Shown here in pieces: positions 62,894 through 64,000 of a stretch of 64,000 bases of DNA (positions are counted from its first letter, which is position 1; each line of letters begins with the position of its first letter). The translations under genes and the position numbers were made by a program. Source of the DNA: UBA4582 sp038106185 (GTDB lineage: Bacteria > Pseudomonadota > Gammaproteobacteria > Pseudomonadales > Azotimanducaceae). A model generated the notes under the pieces. It saw only the letters and a list, made by a program, of their open reading frames with translations, was not told the origin of the DNA and did not search any database. The stretch lies in assembly GCA_038106185.1 (NCBI GenBank), contig JAYODE010000006.1, positions 62,001 through 126,000 of the forward strand, given 5' to 3'.

Positions 62894-63181
62894 TTACTCG
62901 ATTACGCCAAACACTTCGCTTTCGCTCATGATGAGGAGCTCTTCCCCATCAACTTTGACAGTGCTGCCTGAGTACTGACCGAAGAGAACCTTGTCACCTA
63001 CTTTCAAGTCCACGGGCATGAGACCGCCATCTTCCTTCTTTTTACCTGGACCAACTGCGAGGACTTCGCCTCTGGACGGCTTTTCTGCTGCCGAGCCTGG
63101 CAGTACGATCCCGCCTGCTGACTTGGTTTCTTCTTCCATGCGGCGTACTACCACACGGTCTTGCAATGGACGGATGTTCAT
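62894..63181 (-). CDS. groES: Co-chaperonin GroES (10 kDa)
   Basis: A 95-residue lid protein of the GroEL chamber. MNIRPLQDRVVVRR at the start, the mobile loop ETKSAGGIVLPGSA, and GKKKEDG...VKVGDKVLFGQYSGSTVKVDG are standard. First gene of the groESL operon, with about 200 bp of leader after the CIRCE-controlled promoter. Confidence 0.98.
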   Translation of the reverse strand: MNIRPLQDRVVVRRMEEETKSAGGIVLPGSAAEKPSRGEVLAVGPGKKKEDGGLMPVDLKVGDKVLFGQYSGSTVKVDGEELLIMSESEVFGVIE

Positions 63182-63378
63182 TCATTTCTCCCATTTCTGG
63201 ATCAAATAGCGAGCGCCGAACCAGCACTGCCATTTGTGGAACAATATAAAAATTACTAAACTATCGACCGACCGCTCCAGAAAACGCCGTCCGCCTCTAC
63301 AGGCCTGCTTGCGCTGCCCTGTCGGCATCCCGACTGACGGGTGAATGTCCCCATTTTCTGTGGCCTGAGGGTGATTTT

Positions 63379-63405
63379 TTAGCACTCTCCCTTTTGGAGT
63401 GCTAA
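63379..63405 (-). promoter_or_regulatory. CIRCE element, HrcA repressor site
   Basis: TTAGCACTC-N9-GAGTGCTAA is a perfect match to the CIRCE inverted repeat. It overlaps the start-site side of the groES promoter, so HrcA binding would block transcription until heat shock. hrcA itself is not in the window. Confidence 0.95.
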
Positions 63406-63432
63406 TAATATGGGCGAATTGTTCATAGTCAA
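63405..63432 (-). promoter_or_regulatory. Sigma-70 promoter of groESL
   Basis: On the minus strand TTGACT (63427-63432), a 16-bp spacer and TATTAT (63405-63410). The -10 box abuts the CIRCE element. No sigma-32-type site was recognised. Confidence 0.75.
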
Positions 63433-63483
63433 CCCGACAATCTAAATTTATTTTCTTACGGCTAATAACCGGAGGCGCAGCAG

Positions 63484-63804
63484 TTGTTGACCGGCAAGCC
63501 GATGACCAAGACTACCGAGTTTGAGGTACTTGTCTGGCAGTGCGTCAGCGCTATTCCTGAAGGGCAGATCGCCACCTATGGCCAGATCGCCCATCTTGCT
63601 GGTATGCCGCAACAAGCACGACTGGTGGGCCGTATACTCAGTCGTCTACCGCCAGACACTCGCCTGCCGTGGCATAGAGTGGTGAACAGTCGCGGTGAGG
63701 TATCCAATCCGAACCCGCTTCTACAATGCGGGCGTTTAAAAGAGGAAGGCATATCGGTCGACAAGAACCGAGTGAGCCTCAGTCTTTACCAATGGCGACC
63801 TTAA
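63484..63804 (+). CDS. Alkyltransferase-like protein (MGMT family without active Cys)
   Basis: A 106-residue protein with the DNA-binding domain of O6-methylguanine methyltransferase. The active-site PCHRV is PWHRVVNSRGEV here, so the acceptor Cys is replaced by Trp, the mark of ATL proteins (E. coli YbaZ, yeast Atl1). ATLs flip and flag O6-alkylguanine for nucleotide excision repair. TTG at 63484 has GGAGG 8 nt upstream; an ATG at 63502 without such a site is the alternative start. Confidence 0.9.
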   Translation: MLTGKPMTKTTEFEVLVWQCVSAIPEGQIATYGQIAHLAGMPQQARLVGRILSRLPPDTRLPWHRVVNSRGEVSNPNPLLQCGRLKEEGISVDKNRVSLSLYQWRP

Positions 63805-63824
63805 ATCTCTTCACGCCTGGTGAA

Positions 63825-64000
63825 TCAAAGACCCGCTCCAACACCCTTGTCCCGTCGCATCAACAGAATCACCAGCAGGATCGCCGGAATGCCGATCAGG
63901 CTGGCAAAGATAAAAAATGGCAAATAGCCCCATCCATCGACGATAACACCTGAAAAACCACTGATAAACTTACCCGGCAAGGTCATCAGTGAGCTGAACA
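63825..64000 (-). CDS. C-terminus of an AmpG-like MFS permease (partial)
   Basis: The minus-strand frame from the window end reads GKFISGFSGVIVDGWGYLPFF followed by a hydrophobic helix (SLIGIPAILLVILLMRRD) and stops at 63825. The pattern of a Gly-rich loop, WGYLPFF and a last helix matches the end of AmpG/muropeptide permease-like transporters. Only 58 residues are visible; the rest lies beyond the window. It converges with the ATL gene, leaving 20 bp between the stops. Confidence 0.6.
   Translation of the reverse strand, partial: FSSLMTLPGKFISGFSGVIVDGWGYLPFFIFASLIGIPAILLVILLMRRDKGVGAGL

Overview
The window looks like draft sequence from a Gammaproteobacterium. This is inferred from gene families only: ExeA/GspA and GspB type II secretion helpers, exonuclease I, a YehS (DUF1456) protein, a FadJ-like multifunctional beta-oxidation enzyme and a CusCBA/CopA copper system. 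No rRNA or other taxonomic marker is present. groESL sits behind a perfect CIRCE operator, which points away from enteric bacteria and toward a lineage that keeps HrcA control. Three runs of exactly 100 N are assembly gaps. Two lie in or against short tandem repeats, and the third is flanked by an exact 55-bp duplication.

Left part (1-31529), ordinary chromosome: proA (5' end before the window) and putP; a copper block (three-HMA CopA facing a His-rich exported protein and the cusCBA efflux operon); sbcB; an anion transporter; a zinc aminopeptidase lipoprotein; gspA-gspB; an orphan formyltransferase; deaD; an SDR and an alpha/beta hydrolase; yehS; a phosphoketolase/acetate kinase pair (xfp-ackA); and a KatG with a signal peptide.

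Middle part (31530-53174), genomic island: an intact tRNA-Gly(CCC) on the minus strand at 53149-53224 shares its last 26 bases with an isolated copy at 31530-31555. This is the usual footprint of an element integrated at a tRNA 3' end. The roughly 21.6 kb between the copies hold a coherent uptake and catabolism set. One operon carries an enolase-superfamily dehydratase, a GMC oxidoreductase with a small partner protein, a VOC protein, a PhyH dioxygenase and an epimerase. A TonB receptor lies upstream of a five-gene Opp-type ABC transporter. A TetR regulator is followed by a Gfo/Idh dehydrogenase, an aldo/keto reductase, a TauD-like dioxygenase and a YeiH transporter, then an acyl-CoA dehydrogenase and a hot-dog protein. 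Three copies of one 21-bp palindrome (TATTATAG-N5-C[A/C]ATAATA) lie in front of the dehydratase operon, between the TonB receptor and tetR, and in front of the Gfo/Idh operon. I read this as a self-contained regulon for an oxidised sugar or glycoside-like compound. The substrate is unknown, and no intact integrase is visible.

Right part (53225-64000), chromosome: a coiled-coil membrane protein, a PuuD-like membrane protein, a lipoprotein whose signal peptide is built of 12-bp DNA repeats, a tandem universal stress protein, an amidohydrolase, a FadJ-like enzyme, groESL, an alkyltransferase-like protein and the end of an AmpG-like permease.

A second theme is a set of degenerate minisatellites, often with a 12-bp or 18-bp period, at gene 5' ends or in intergenic DNA (5853-5975, 12332-12370, 28449-28604, 31395-31460, 55442-55643, 60914-61095). 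Several begin or extend the reading frame of exported proteins.
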